DNA from: Aphelocoma coerulescens
Taxonomy: Eukaryota > Chordata > Aves > Passeriformes > Corvidae
DNA length: 64,000 bases
Assembly (NCBI RefSeq): GCF_041296385.1
Contig: NW_027183606.1
Location: forward strand, 119,426 to 183,425
Reading direction: 5' to 3'
The stretch's first letter is position 1, and every line of letters begins with the position of its first letter. The notes under the pieces are model-generated. The model was not told the DNA's origin, ran no database searches, and was given only the letters and a program-made list of their open reading frames with translations. Shown here in pieces: positions 23,601 to 38,324 of the stretch. The position numbers and the translations under genes are program-made.

Positions 23601-26532
23601 GCTGCTGCTGGAGGTCGGCAACGGAGCTGCGAGAGTGACTAATGTGTGGCGGCACGTCCGTCTGAGAGGGAAGTTACACCGAGCCGCAGTGTGTTGTGCG
23701 CACTTTCGAGGCTGCTTGGAGAAGGTGCGCAGGCTTCTTTCTTGGACGCGTCCTTCTGGGTGCGCTCAAGCTGCACGGACTCTGCAACACTGAAGGTGTA
23801 AGACGCTGCTTCTAGGAGGCTTGTGCTGCTGGAGTGCAACGGCTGCGCGTTACTTTCTGAAGCAGCAGGGACATCCTCAGCTGAATGGGATGGTGAAGCA
23901 GCTTTTGGCTGGACTTCTGAAATTCGGAACACTGAGCACACAAGCCCGGTGCTCTGCGGCCTTCAATCTTCGCCTTCTGCGGTCTGCGCACAACTGAAGG
24001 CCAGCGACGGCGTCCAGCTTTGCCGCACTTCAGCGTGTACACTGCACGCATCCACAGCGTGCTGTGGCGCGGATTTCCCTCAGCTCGAGCTGGAAGCATT
24101 TTCTGCTTCCCGGAGTCCAAACCGTCCGTCTAGCTCTCCCTTAGAGAAATGGGGTCAGGAGAGAAGCCCTTGCCGGATGAGCTTTACGCTGGCCAAGACT
24201 TTCCGCACAGCACCACGAGCTGGCCGACGAGGAGGAGAAAGGAAGAACATCTTCCCGTCCTGGCACAGTTCTCCGTACTGGACGTCTCTCCGGATCTCTG
24301 GTCCTTGCGAGGCTGTCATGGGCGCGGTGGGACTTCGAACTGAGAAGGAACGTGCAGAGAGCACGGCCATCTGCCGGGGCGGTGCAGGTTGCAAAGGAAA
24401 CTCGCATGTGCACCACACTGCAGTGTGTGCATTTGCACACGGCAGTGGGGTGCCAATACAAGCTTGCACGCGTCGGGGGCAAGCTCTGGGTAAGCTCGTT
24501 GTCGCGGCACAGTGCTCTGGGCGACACGTGGCCGAATAGCTTTCCGTTTACATTCGGACGACAAGAGAGGCAGGATGTGGTGGGACATAGCTCTGAGAGG
24601 GAAACGGCTTAGCCCGGGCGCGTTGCGGCACAAGCAGCGCGCTGGAGCCGTTCGCTGCCGGCACAGTGCCCAGTGCGAGAAGCAGACGACTGTTCGCCTC
24701 CGGCAGAATGAAAGCGCGACGTGCTCCGAAAGGGGAAGAACGACGGCGCAGAGCACCGGGCTCGTGTGCGCAGCGTACACGCCGAGAGGGGAGCGTGGCT
24801 GCCCCTCGCCTGCCTGCCGGCTTGACCTTAGCAGTCGGCAGGAGGAAGTTCAACGGCAGCCACTTGTGCTGCTACCTCGTCCTCTTCTAGCCCTCCCTGG
24901 AAACAACTGGGCTTAGCTTGAAGCTCGGAGGGAGATGCAGACAACACAGTGGTCGATGCAGACGAGAAGGCAAGCAGAGGGTGCAGCGGCGAGTTTGCGT
25001 GACGTACGGGAGGGAGGCAAGGGGAAGGTGCAGCCCAGCAGTGGCTTTTACTTCTCGAGCCTTTTTCGATGGTGGCTGCTGCTGGAGGTCGGCAACGGAG
25101 CTGCGAGAGTGACTAATGTGTGGCGGCACGTCCGTCTGAGAGGGAAGTTACACCGAGCCGCAGTGTGTTGTGCGCACTTTCGAGGCTGCTTGGAGAAGGT
25201 GCGCAGGCTTCTTTCTTGGACGCGTCCTTCTGGGTGCGCTCAAGCTGCACGGACTCTGCAACACTGAAGGTGTAAGACGCTGCTTCTAGGAGGCTTGTGC
25301 TGCTGGAGTGCAACGGCTGCGCGTTACTTTCTGAAGCAGCAGGGACATCCTCAGCTGAATGGGATGGTGAAGCAGCTTTTGGCTGGACTTCTGAAATTTG
25401 GAACACTGAGCACACAAGCCCGGTGCTCTGCGGCCTTCAATCTTCGCCTTCTGCGGTCTGCGCACAACTGAAGGCCAGCGACGGCGTCCAGCTTTGCCGC
25501 ACTTCAGCGTGTACACTGCACGCATCCACAGCGTGCTGTGGCGCGGATTTCCCTCAGCTCGAGCTGGAAGCATTTTCTGCTTCCCGGAGTCCAAACCGTC
25601 CGTCTAGCTCTCCCTTAGAGAAATGGGGTCAGGAGAGAAGCCCTTGCCGGATGAGCTTTACGCTGGCCAAGACTTTCCGCACAGCACCACGAGCTGGCCG
25701 ACGAGGAGGAGAAAGGAAGAACATCTTCCCGTCCTGGCACAGTTCTCCGTACTGGACGTCTCTCCGGATCTCTGGTCCTTGCGAGGCTGTCATGGGCGCG
25801 GTGGGACTTCGAACTGAGAAGGAACGTGCAGAGAGCACGGCCATCTGCCGGGGCGGTGCAGGTTGCAAAGGAAACTCGCATGTGCACCACACTGCAGTGT
25901 GTGCATTTGCACACGGCAGTGGGGTGCCAATACAAGCTTGCACGCGTCGGGGGCAAGCTCTGGGTAAGCTCGTTGTCGCGGCACAGTGCTCTGGGCGACA
26001 CGTGGCCGAATAGCTTTCCGTTTACATTCGGACGACAAGAGAGGCAGGATGTGGTGGGACATAGCTCTGAGAGGGAAACGGCTTAGCCCGGGCGCGTTGC
26101 GGCACAAGCAGCGCGCTGGAGCCGTTCGCTGCCGGCACAGTGCCCAGTGCGAGAAGCAGACGACTGTTCGCCTCCGGCAGAATGAAAGCGCGACGTGCTC
26201 CGAAAGGGGAAGAACGACGGCGCAGAGCACCGGGCTCGTGTGCGCAGCGTACACGCCGAGAGGGGAGCGTGGCTGCCCCTCGCCTGCCTGCCGGCTTGAC
26301 CTTAGCAGTCGGCAGGAGGAAGTTCAACGGCAGCCACTTGTGCTGCTACCTCGTCCTCTTCTAGCCCTCCCTGGAAACAACTGGGCTTAGCTTGAAGCTC
26401 GGAGGGAGATGCAGACAACACAGTGGTCGATGCAGACGAGAAGGCAAGCAGAGGGTGCAGCGGCGAGTTTGCGTGACGTACGGGAGGGAGGCAAGGGGAA
26501 GGTGCAGCCCAGCAGTGGCTTTTACTTCTCGA
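20637..26532 (+). repeat. Copies 15-18, G1393 family block
   Basis: Four units carry G1393. Copies 15-17 are exact majority sequence. Copy 18 has a private C-to-T at unit position 341 (base 25399), in a CpG. Confidence 0.9.
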
Positions 26533-28006
26533 GCCTTTTTCGATGGTGGCTGCTGCTGGAGGTCGGCAACGGAGCTGCGAGAGTGACTAATGTGTGGCGG
26601 CACGTCCGTCTGAGAGGGAAGTTACACCGAGCCGCAGTGTGTTGTGCGCACTTTCGAGGCTGCTTGGAGAAGGTGCGCAGGCTTCTTTCTTGGACGCGTC
26701 CTTCTGGGTGCGCTCAAGCTGCACGGACTCTGCAACACTGAAGGTGTAAGACGCTGCTTCTAGGAGGCTTGTGCTGCTGGAGTGCAACGGCTGCGCGTTA
26801 CTTTCTGAAGCAGCAGGGACATCCTCAGCTGAATGGGATGGTGAAGCAGCTTTTGGCTGGACTTCTGAAATTCGGAACACTGAGCACACAAGCCCGGTGC
26901 TCTGCGGCCTTCAATCTTCGCCTTCTGCGGTCTGCGCACAACTGAAGGCCAGCGACGGCGTCCAGCTTTGCCGCACTTCAGCGTGTACACTGCACGCATC
27001 CACAGCGTGCTGTGGCGCGGATTTCCCTCAGCTCGAGCTGGAAGCATTTTCTGCTTCCCGGAGTCCAAACCGTCCGTCTAGCTCTCCCTTAGAGAAATGG
27101 GGTCAGGAGAGAAGCCCTTGCCGGATGAGCTTTACGCTGGCCAAGACTTTCCGCACAGCACCACGAGCTGGCCGACGAGGAGGAGAAAGGAAGAACATCT
27201 TCCCGTCCTGGCACAGTTCTCCGTACTGGACGTCTCTCCGGATCTCTGGTCCTTGCGAGGCTGTCATGGGCGCGGTGGGACTTCGAACTGAGAAGGAACG
27301 TGCAGAGAGCACGGCCATCTGCCGGGGCGGTGCAGGTTGCAAAGGAAACTCGCATGTGCACCACACTGCAGTGTGTGCATTTGCACACGGCAGTGGGGTG
27401 CCAATACAAGCTTGCACGCGTCGGGGGCAAGCTCTGGGTAAGCTCGTTGTCGCGGCACAGTGCTCTGGGCGACACGTGGCCGAATAGCTTTCCGTTTACA
27501 TTCGGACGACAAGAGAGGCAGGATGTGGTGGGACATAGCTCTGAGAGGGAAACGGCTTAGCCCGGGCGCGTTGCGGCACAAGCAGCGCGCTGGAGCCGTT
27601 CGCTGCCGGCACAGTGCCCAGTGCGAGAAGCAGACGACTGTTCGCCTCCGGCAGAATGAAAGCGCGACGTGCTCCGAAAGGGGAAGAACGACGGCGCAGA
27701 GCACCGGGCTCGTGTGCGCAGCGTACACGCCGAGAGGGGAGCGTGGCTGCCCCTCGCCTGCCTGCCGGCTTGACCTTAGCAGTCGGCAGGAGGAAGTTCA
27801 ACGGCAGCCACTTGTGCTGCTACCTCGTCCTCTTCTAGCCCTCCCTGGAAACAACTGGGCTTAGCTTGAAGCTCGGAGGGAGATGCAGACAACACAGTGG
27901 TCGATGCAGACGAGAAGGCAAGCACAGGGTGCAGCGGCGAGTTTGCGTGACGTACGGGAGGGAGGCAAGGGGAAGGTGCAGCCCAGCAGTGGCTTTTACT
28001 TCTCGA
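26533..28006 (+). repeat. Copy 19, isolated C1393 unit
   Basis: A single unit with C at 1393 (base 27925) lies between G1393 neighbours and has no other change. It could be a recurrent mutation, a short conversion tract, or what remains of a larger block. Confidence 0.9.
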
Positions 28007-29480
28007 GCCTTTTTCGATGGTGGCTGCTGCTGGAGGTCGGCAACGGAGCTGCGAGAGTGACTAATGTGTGGCGGCACGTCCGTCTGAGAGGGAAGTTACA
28101 CCGAGCCGCAGTGTGTTGTGCGCACTTTCGAGGCTGCTTGGAGAAGGTGCGCAGGCTTCTTTCTTGGACGCGTCCTTCTGGGTGCGCTCAAGCTGCACGG
28201 ACTCTGCAACACTGAAGGTGTAAGACGCTGCTTCTAGGAGGCTTGTGCTGCTGGAGTGCAACGGCTGCGCGTTACTTTCTGAAGCAGCAGGGACATCCTC
28301 AGCTGAATGGGATGGTGAAGCAGCTTTTGGCTGGACTTCTGAAATTCGGAACACTGAGCACACAAGCCCGGTGCTCTGCGGCCTTCAATCTTCGCCTTCT
28401 GCGGTCTGCGCACAACTGAAGGCCAGCGACGGCGTCCAGCTTTGCCGCACTTCAGCGTGTACACTGCACGCATCCACAGCGTGCTGTGGCGCGGATTTCC
28501 CTCAGCTCGAGCTGGAAGCATTTTCTGCTTCCCGGAGTCCAAACCGTCCGTCTAGCTCTCCCTTAGAGAAATGGGGTCAGGAGAGAAGCCCTTGCCGGAT
28601 GAGCTTTACGCTGGCCAAGACTTTCCGCACAGCACCACGAGCTGGCCGACGAGGAGGAGAAAGGAAGAACATCTTCCCGTCCTGGCACAGTTCTCCGTAC
28701 TGGACGTCTCTCCGGATCTCTGGTCCTTGCGAGGCTGTCATGGGCGCGGTGGGACTTCGAACTGAGAAGGAACGTGCAGAGAGCACGGCCATCTGCCGGG
28801 GCGGTGCAGGTTGCAAAGGAAACTCGCATGTGCACCACACTGCAGTGTGTGCATTTGCACACGGCAGTGGGGTGCCAATACAAGCTTGCACGCGTCGGGG
28901 GCAAGCTCTGGGTAAGCTCGTTGTCGCGGCACAGTGCTCTGGGCGACACGTGGCCGAATAGCTTTCCGTTTACATTCGGACGACAAGAGAGGCAGGATGT
29001 GGTGGGACATAGCTCTGAGAGGGAAACGGCTTAGCCCGGGCGCGTTGCGGCACAAGCAGCGCGCTGGAGCCGTTCGCTGCCGGCACAGTGCCCAGTGCGA
29101 GAAGCAGACGACTGTTCGCCTCCGGCAGAATGAAAGCGCGACGTGCTCCGAAAGGGGAAGAACGACGGCGCAGAGCACCGGGCTCGTGTGCGCAGCGTAC
29201 ACGCCGAGAGGGGAGCGTGGCTGCCCCTCGCCTGCCTGCCGGCTTGACCTTAGCAGTCGGCAGGAGGAAGTTCAACGGCAGCCACTTGTGCTGCTACCTC
29301 GTCCTCTTCTAGCCCTCCCTGGAAACAACTGGGCTTAGCTTGAAGCTCGGAGGGAGATGCAGACAACACAGTGGTCGATGCAGACGAGAAGGCAAGCAGA
29401 GGGTGCAGCGGCGAGTTTGCGTGACGTACGGGAGGGAGGCAAGGGGAAGGTGCAGCCCAGCAGTGGCTTTTACTTCTCGA
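28007..29480 (+). repeat. Copy 20, majority unit
   Basis: One exact majority unit (G1393) lies between C1393 copies 19 and 21. Confidence 0.88.
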
Positions 29481-32428
29481 GCCTTTTTCGATGGTGGCTG
29501 CTGCTGGAGGTCGGCAACGGAGCTGCGAGAGTGACTAATGTGTGGCGGCACGTCCGTCTGAGAGGGAAGTTACACCGAGCCGCAGTGTGTTGTGCGCACT
29601 TTCGAGGCTGCTTGGAGAAGGTGCGCAGGCTTCTTTCTTGGACGCGTCCTTCTGGGTGCGCTCAAGCTGCACGGACTCTGCAACACTGAAGGTGTAAGAC
29701 GCTGCTTCTAGGAGGCTTGTGCTGCTGGAGTGCAACGGCTGCGCGTTACTTTCTGAAGCAGCAGGGACATCCTCAGCTGAATGGGATGGTGAAGCAGCTT
29801 TTGGCTGGACTTCTGAAATTCGGAACACTGAGCACACAAGCCCGGTGCTCTGCGGCCTTCAATCTTCGCCTTCTGCGGTCTGCGCACAACTGAAGGCCAG
29901 CGACGGCGTCCAGCTTTGCCGCACTTCAGCGTGTACACTGCACGCATCCACAGCGTGCTGTGGCGCGGATTTCCCTCAGCTCGAGCTGGAAGCATTTTCT
30001 GCTTCCCGGAGTCCAAACCGTCCGTCTAGCTCTCCCTTAGAGAAATGGGGTCAGGAGAGAAGCCCTTGCCGGATGAGCTTTACGCTGGCCAAGACTTTCC
30101 GCACAGCACCACGAGCTGGCCGACGAGGAGGAGAAAGGAAGAACATCTTCCCGTCCTGGCACAGTTCTCCGTACTGGACGTCTCTCCGGATCTCTGGTCC
30201 TTGCGAGGCTGTCATGGGCGCGGTGGGACTTCGAACTGAGAAGGAACGTGCAGAGAGCACGGCCATCTGCCGGGGCGGTGCAGGTTGCAAAGGAAACTCG
30301 CATGTGCACCACACTGCAGTGTGTGCATTTGCACACGGCAGTGGGGTGCCAATACAAGCTTGCACGCGTCGGGGGCAAGCTCTGGGTAAGCTCGTTGTCG
30401 CGGCACAGTGCTCTGGGCGACACGTGGCCGAATAGCTTTCCGTTTACATTCGGACGACAAGAGAGGCAGGATGTGGTGGGACATAGCTCTGAGAGGGAAA
30501 CGGCTTAGCCCGGGCGCGTTGCGGCACAAGCAGCGCGCTGGAGCCGTTCGCTGCCGGCACAGTGCCCAGTGCGAGAAGCAGACGACTGTTCGCCTCCGGC
30601 AGAATGAAAGCGCGACGTGCTCCGAAAGGGGAAGAACGACGGCGCAGAGCACCGGGCTCGTGTGCGCAGCGTACACGCCGAGAGGGGAGCGTGGCTGCCC
30701 CTCGCCTGCCTGCCGGCTTGACCTTAGCAGTCGGCAGGAGGAAGTTCAACGGCAGCCACTTGTGCTGCTACCTCGTCCTCTTCTAGCCCTCCCTGGAAAC
30801 AACTGGGCTTAGCTTGAAGCTCGGAGGGAGATGCAGACAACACAGTGGTCGATGCAGACGAGAAGGCAAGCACAGGGTGCAGCGGCGAGTTTGCGTGACG
30901 TACGGGAGGGAGGCAAGGGGAAGGTGCAGCCCAGCAGTGGCTTTTACTTCTCGAGCCTTTTTCGATGGTGGCTGCTGCTGGAGGTCGGCAACGGAGCTGC
31001 GAGAGTGACTAATGTGTGGCGGCACGTCCGTCTGAGAGGGAAGTTACACCGAGCCGCAGTGTGTTGTGCGCACTTTCGAGGCTGCTTGGAGAAGGTGCGC
31101 AGGCTTCTTTCTTGGACGCGTCCTTCTGGGTGCGCTCAAGCTGCACGGACTCTGCAACACTGAAGGTGTAAGACGCTGCTTCTAGGAGGCTTGTGCTGCT
31201 GGAGTGCAACGGCTGCGCGTTACTTTCTGAAGCAGCAGGGACATCCTCAGCTGAATGGGATGGTGAAGCAGCTTTTGGCTGGACTTCTGAAATTCGGAAC
31301 ACTGAGCACACAAGCCCGGTGCTCTGCGGCCTTCAATCTTCGCCTTCTGCGGTCTGCGCACAACTGAAGGCCAGCGACGGCGTCCAGCTTTGCCGCACTT
31401 CAGCGTGTACACTGCACGCATCCACAGCGTGCTGTGGCGCGGATTTCCCTCAGCTCGAGCTGGAAGCATTTTCTGCTTCCCGGAGTCCAAACCGTCCGTC
31501 TAGCTCTCCCTTAGAGAAATGGGGTCAGGAGAGAAGCCCTTGCCGGATGAGCTTTACGCTGGCCAAGACTTTCCGCACAGCACCACGAGCTGGCCGACGA
31601 GGAGGAGAAAGGAAGAACATCTTCCCGTCCTGGCACAGTTCTCCGTACTGGACGTCTCTCCGGATCTCTGGTCCTTGCGAGGCTGTCATGGGCGCGGTGG
31701 GACTTCGAACTGAGAAGGAACGTGCAGAGAGCACGGCCATCTGCCGGGGCGGTGCAGGTTGCAAAGGAAACTCGCATGTGCACCACACTGCAGTGTGTGC
31801 ATTTGCACACGGCAGTGGGGTGCCAATACAAGCTTGCACGCGTCGGGGGCAAGCTCTGGGTAAGCTCGTTGTCGCGGCACAGTGCTCTGGGCGACACGTG
31901 GCCGAATAGCTTTCCGTTTACATTCGGACGACAAGAGAGGCAGGATGTGGTGGGACATAGCTCTGAGAGGGAAACGGCTTAGCCCGGGCGCGTTGCGGCA
32001 CAAGCAGCGCGCTGGAGCCGTTCGCTGCCGGCACAGTGCCCAGTGCGAGAAGCAGACGACTGTTCGCCTCCGGCAGAATGAAAGCGCGACGTGCTCCGAA
32101 AGGGGAAGAACGACGGCGCAGAGCACCGGGCTCGTGTGCGCAGCGTACACGCCGAGAGGGGAGCGTGGCTGCCCCTCGCCTGCCTGCCGGCTTGACCTTA
32201 GCAGTCGGCAGGAGGAAGTTCAACGGCAGCCACTTGTGCTGCTACCTCGTCCTCTTCTAGCCCTCCCTGGAAACAACTGGGCTTAGCTTGAAGCTCGGAG
32301 GGAGATGCAGACAACACAGTGGTCGATGCAGACGAGAAGGCAAGCACAGGGTGCAGCGGCGAGTTTGCGTGACGTACGGGAGGGAGGCAAGGGGAAGGTG
32401 CAGCCCAGCAGTGGCTTTTACTTCTCGA
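29481..32428 (+). repeat. Copies 21-22, C1393 family block
   Basis: Two units carry C at 1393 (bases 30873 and 32347) and no other change. Confidence 0.9.
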
Positions 32429-35376
32429 GCCTTTTTCGATGGTGGCTGCTGCTGGAGGTCGGCAACGGAGCTGCGAGAGTGACTAATGTGTGGCGGCACG
32501 TCCGTCTGAGAGGGAAGTTACACCGAGCCGCAGTGTGTTGTGCGCACTTTCGAGGCTGCTTGGAGAAGGTGCGCAGGCTTCTTTCTTGGACGCGTCCTTC
32601 TGGGTGCGCTCAAGCTGCACGGACTCTGCAACACTGAAGGTGTAAGACGCTGCTTCTAGGAGGCTTGTGCTGCTGGAGTGCAACGGCTGCGCGTTACTTT
32701 CTGAAGCAGCAGGGACATCCTCAGCTGAATGGGATGGTGAAGCAGCTTTTGGCTGGACTTCTGAAATTCGGAACACTGAGCACACAAGCCCGGTGCTCTG
32801 CGGCCTTCAATCTTCGCCTTCTGCGGTCTGCGCACAACTGAAGGCCAGCGACGGCGTCCAGCTTTGCCGCACTTCAGCGTGTACACTGCACGCATCCACA
32901 GCGTGCTGTGGCGCGGATTTCCCTCAGCTCGAGCTGGAAGCATTTTCTGCTTCCCGGAGTCCAAACCGTCCGTCTAGCTCTCCCTTAGAGAAATGGGGTC
33001 AGGAGAGAAGCCCTTGCCGGATGAGCTTTACGCTGGCCAAGACTTTCCGCACAGCACCACGAGCTGGCCGACGAGGAGGAGAAAGGAAGAACATCTTCCC
33101 GTCCTGGCACAGTTCTCCGTACTGGACGTCTCTCCGGATCTCTGGTCCTTGCGAGGCTGTCATGGGCGCGGTGGGACTTCGAACTGAGAAGGAACGTGCA
33201 GAGAGCACGGCCATCTGCCGGGGCGGTGCAGGTTGCAAAGGAAACTCGCATGTGCACCACACTGCAGTGTGTGCATTTGCACACGGCAGTGGGGTGCCAA
33301 TACAAGCTTGCACGCGTCGGGGGCAAGCTCTGGGTAAGCTCGTTGTCGCGGCACAGTGCTCTGGGCGACACGTGGCCGAATAGCTTTCCGTTTACATTCG
33401 GACGACAAGAGAGGCAGGATGTGGTGGGACATAGCTCTGAGAGGGAAACGGCTTAGCCCGGGCGCGTTGCGGCACAAGCAGCGCGCTGGAGCCGTTCGCT
33501 GCCGGCACAGTGCCCAGTGCGAGAAGCAGACGACTGTTCGCCTCCGGCAGAATGAAAGCGCGACGTGCTCCGAAAGGGGAAGAACGACGGCGCAGAGCAC
33601 CGGGCTCGTGTGCGCAGCGTACACGCCGAGAGGGGAGCGTGGCTGCCCCTCGCCTGCCTGCCGGCTTGACCTTAGCAGTCGGCAGGAGGAAGTTCAACGG
33701 CAGCCACTTGTGCTGCTACCTCGTCCTCTTCTAGCCCTCCCTGGAAACAACTGGGCTTAGCTTGAAGCTCGGAGGGAGATGCAGACAACACAGTGGTCGA
33801 TGCAGACGAGAAGGCAAGCAGAGGGTGCAGCGGCGAGTTTGCGTGACGTACGGGAGGGAGGCAAGGGGAAGGTGCAGCCCAGCAGTGGCTTTTACTTCTC
33901 GAGCCTTTTTCGATGGTGGCTGCTGCTGGAGGTCGGCAACGGAGCTGCGAGAGTGACTAATGTGTGGCGGCACGTCCGTCTGAGAGGGAAGTTACACCGA
34001 GCCGCAGTGTGTTGTGCGCACTTTCGAGGCTGCTTGGAGAAGGTGCGCAGGCTTCTTTCTTGGACGCGTCCTTCTGGGTGCGCTCAAGCTGCACGGACTC
34101 TGCAACACTGAAGGTGTAAGACGCTGCTTCTAGGAGGCTTGTGCTGCTGGAGTGCAACGGCTGCGCGTTACTTTCTGAAGCAGCAGGGACATCCTCAGCT
34201 GAATGGGATGGTGAAGCAGCTTTTGGCTGGACTTCTGAAATTCGGAACACTGAGCACACAAGCCCGGTGCTCTGCGGCCTTCAATCTTCGCCTTCTGCGG
34301 TCTGCGCACAACTGAAGGCCAGCGACGGCGTCCAGCTTTGCCGCACTTCAGCGTGTACACTGCACGCATCCACAGCGTGCTGTGGCGCGGATTTCCCTCA
34401 GCTCGAGCTGGAAGCATTTTCTGCTTCCCGGAGTCCAAACCGTCCGTCTAGCTCTCCCTTAGAGAAATGGGGTCAGGAGAGAAGCCCTTGCCGGATGAGC
34501 TTTACGCTGGCCAAGACTTTCCGCACAGCACCACGAGCTGGCCGACGAGGAGGAGAAAGGAAGAACATCTTCCCGTCCTGGCACAGTTCTCCGTACTGGA
34601 CGTCTCTCCGGATCTCTGGTCCTTGCGAGGCTGTCATGGGCGCGGTGGGACTTCGAACTGAGAAGGAACGTGCAGAGAGCACGGCCATCTGCCGGGGCGG
34701 TGCAGGTTGCAAAGGAAACTCGCATGTGCACCACACTGCAGTGTGTGCATTTGCACACGGCAGTGGGGTGCCAATACAAGCTTGCACGCGTCGGGGGCAA
34801 GCTCTGGGTAAGCTCGTTGTCGCGGCACAGTGCTCTGGGCGACACGTGGCCGAATAGCTTTCCGTTTACATTCGGACGACAAGAGAGGCAGGATGTGGTG
34901 GGACATAGCTCTGAGAGGGAAACGGCTTAGCCCGGGCGCGTTGCGGCACAAGCAGCGCGCTGGAGCCGTTCGCTGCCGGCACAGTGCCCAGTGCGAGAAG
35001 CAGACGACTGTTCGCCTCCGGCAGAATGAAAGCGCGACGTGCTCCGAAAGGGGAAGAACGACGGCGCAGAGCACCGGGCTCGTGTGCGCAGCGTACACGC
35101 CGAGAGGGGAGCGTGGCTGCCCCTCGCCTGCCTGCCGGCTTGACCTTAGCAGTCGGCAGGAGGAAGTTCAACGGCAGCCACTTGTGCTGCTACCTCGTCC
35201 TCTTCTAGCCCTCCCTGGAAACAACTGGGCTTAGCTTGAAGCTCGGAGGGAGATGCAGACAACACAGTGGTCGATGCAGACGAGAAGGCAAGCAGAGGGT
35301 GCAGCGGCGAGTTTGCGTGACGTACGGGAGGGAGGCAAGGGGAAGGTGCAGCCCAGCAGTGGCTTTTACTTCTCGA
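32429..35376 (+). repeat. Copies 23-24, majority sequence
   Basis: Two exact majority units with G1393. Confidence 0.88.
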
Positions 35377-38324
35377 GCCTTTTTCGATGGTGGCTGCTGC
35401 TGGAGGTCGGCAACGGAGCTGCGAGAGTGACTAATGTGTGGCGGCACGTCCGTCTGAGAGGGAAGTTACACCGAGCCGCAGTGTGTTGTGCGCACTTTCG
35501 AGGCTGCTTGGAGAAGGTGCGCAGGCTTCTTTCTTGGACGCGTCCTTCTGGGTGCGCTCAAGCTGCACGGACTCTGCAACACTGAAGGTGTAAGACGCTG
35601 CTTCTAGGAGGCTTGTGCTGCTGGAGTGCAACGGCTGCGCGTTACTTTCTGAAGCAGCAGGGACATCCTCAGCTGAATGGGATGGTGAAGCAGCTTTTGG
35701 CTGGACTTCTGAAATTCGGAACACTGAGCACACAAGCCCGGTGCTCTGCGGCCTTCAATCTTCGCCTTCTGCGGTCTGCGCACAACTGAAGGCCAGCGAC
35801 GGCGTCCAGCTTTGCCGCACTTCAGCGTGTACACTGCACGCATCCACAGCGTGCTGTGGCGCGGATTTCCCTCAGCTCGAGCTGGAAGCATTTTCTGCTT
35901 CCCGGAGTCCAAACCGTCCGTCTAGCTCTCCCTTAGAGAAATGGGGTCAGGAGAGAAGCCCTTGCCGGATGAGCTTTACGCTGGCCAAGACTTTCCGCAC
36001 AGCACCACGAGCTGGCCGACGAGGAGGAGAAAGGAAGAACATCTTCCCGTCCTGGCACAGTTCTCCGTACTGGACGTCTCTCCGGATCTCTGGTCCTTGC
36101 GAGGCTGTCATGGGCGCGGTGGGACTTCGAACTGAGAAGGAACGTGCAGAGAGCACGGCCATCTGCCGGGGCGGTGCAGGTTGCAAAGGAAACTCGCATG
36201 TGCACCACACTGCAGTGTGTGCATTTGCACACGGCAGTGGGGTGCCAATACAAGCTTGCACGCGTCGGGGGCAAGCTCTGGGTAAGCTCGTTGTCGCGGC
36301 ACAGTGCTCTGGGCGACACGTGGCCGAATAGCTTTCCGTTTACATTCGGACGACAAGAGAGGCAGGATGTGGTGGGACATAGCTCTGAGAGGGAAACGGC
36401 TTAGCCCGGGCGCGTTGCGGCACAAGCAGCGCGCTGGAGCCGTTCGCTGCCGGCACAGTGCCCAGTGCGAGAAGCAGACGACTGTTCGCCTCCGGCAGAA
36501 TGAAAGCGCGACGTGCTCCGAAAGGGGAAGAACGACGGCGCAGAGCACCGGGCTCGTGTGCGCAGCGTACACGCCGAGAGGGGAGCGTGGCTGCCCCTCG
36601 CCTGCCTGCCGGCTTGACCTTAGCAGTCGGCAGGAGGAAGTTCAACGGCAGCCACTTGTGCTGCTACCTCGTCCTCTTCTAGCCCTCCCTGGAAACAACT
36701 GGGCTTAGCTTGAAGCTCGGAGGGAGATGCAGACAACACAGTGGTCGATGCAGACGAGAAGGCAAGCACAGGGTGCAGCGGCGAGTTTGCGTGACGTACG
36801 GGAGGGAGGCAAGGGGAAGGTGCAGCCCAGCAGTGGCTTTTACTTCTCGAGCCTTTTTCGATGGTGGCTGCTGCTGGAGGTCGGCAACGGGGCTGCGAGA
36901 GTGACTAATGTGTGGCGGCACGTCCGTCTGAGAGGGAAGTTACACCGAGCCGCAGTGTGTTGTGCGCACTTTCGAGGCTGCTTGGAGAAGGTGCGCAGGC
37001 TTCTTTCTTGGACGCGTCCTTCTGGGTGCGCTCAAGCTGCACGGACTCTGCAACACTGAAGGTGTAAGACGCTGCTTCTAGGAGGCTTGTGCTGCTGGAG
37101 TGCAACGGCTGCGCGTTACTTTCTGAAGCAGCAGGGACATCCTCAGCTGAATGGGATGGTGAAGCAGCTTTTGGCTGGACTTCTGAAATTCGGAACACTG
37201 AGCACACAAGCCCGGTGCTCTGCGGCCTTCAATCTTCGCCTTCTGCGGTCTGCGCACAACTGAAGGCCAGCGACGGCGTCCAGCTTTGCCGCACTTCAGC
37301 GTGTACACTGCACGCATCCACAGCGTGCTGTGGCGCGGATTTCCCTCAGCTCGAGCTGGAAGCATTTTCTGCTTCCCGGAGTCCAAACCGTCCGTCTAGC
37401 TCTCCCTTAGAGAAATGGGGTCAGGAGAGAAGCCCTTGCCGGATGAGCTTTACGCTGGCCAAGACTTTCCGCACAGCACCACGAGCTGGCCGACGAGGAG
37501 GAGAAAGGAAGAACATCTTCCCGTCCTGGCACAGTTCTCCGTACTGGACGTCTCTCCGGATCTCTGGTCCTTGCGAGGCTGTCATGGGCGCGGTGGGACT
37601 TCGAACTGAGAAGGAACGTGCAGAGAGCACGGCCATCTGCCGGGGCGGTGCAGGTTGCAAAGGAAACTCGCATGTGCACCACACTGCAGTGTGTGCATTT
37701 GCACACGGCAGTGGGGTGCCAATACAAGCTTGCACGCGTCGGGGGCAAGCTCTGGGTAAGCTCGTTGTCGCGGCACAGTGCTCTGGGCGACACGTGGCCG
37801 AATAGCTTTCCGTTTACATTCGGACGACAAGAGAGGCAGGATGTGGTGGGACATAGCTCTGAGAGGGAAACGGCTTAGCCCGGGCGCGTTGCGGCACAAG
37901 CAGCGCGCTGGAGCCGTTCGCTGCCGGCACAGTGCCCAGTGCGAGAAGCAGACGACTGTTCGCCTCCGGCAGAATGAAAGCGCGACGTGCTCCGAAAGGG
38001 GAAGAACGACGGCGCAGAGCACCGGGCTCGTGTGCGCAGCGTACACGCCGAGAGGGGAGCGTGGCTGCCCCTCGCCTGCCTGCCGGCTTGACCTTAGCAG
38101 TCGGCAGGAGGAAGTTCAACGGCAGCCACTTGTGCTGCTACCTCGTCCTCTTCTAGCCCTCCCTGGAAACAACTGGGCTTAGCTTGAAGCTCGGAGGGAG
38201 ATGCAGACAACACAGTGGTCGATGCAGACGAGAAGGCAAGCACAGGGTGCAGCGGCGAGTTTGCGTGACGTACGGGAGGGAGGCAAGGGGAAGGTGCAGC
38301 CCAGCAGTGGCTTTTACTTCTCGA
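35377..38324 (+). repeat. Copies 25-26, C1393 family block
   Basis: Two units carry C at 1393 (bases 36769 and 38243). Copy 26 has a private A-to-G at unit position 41 (base 36891). Confidence 0.9.
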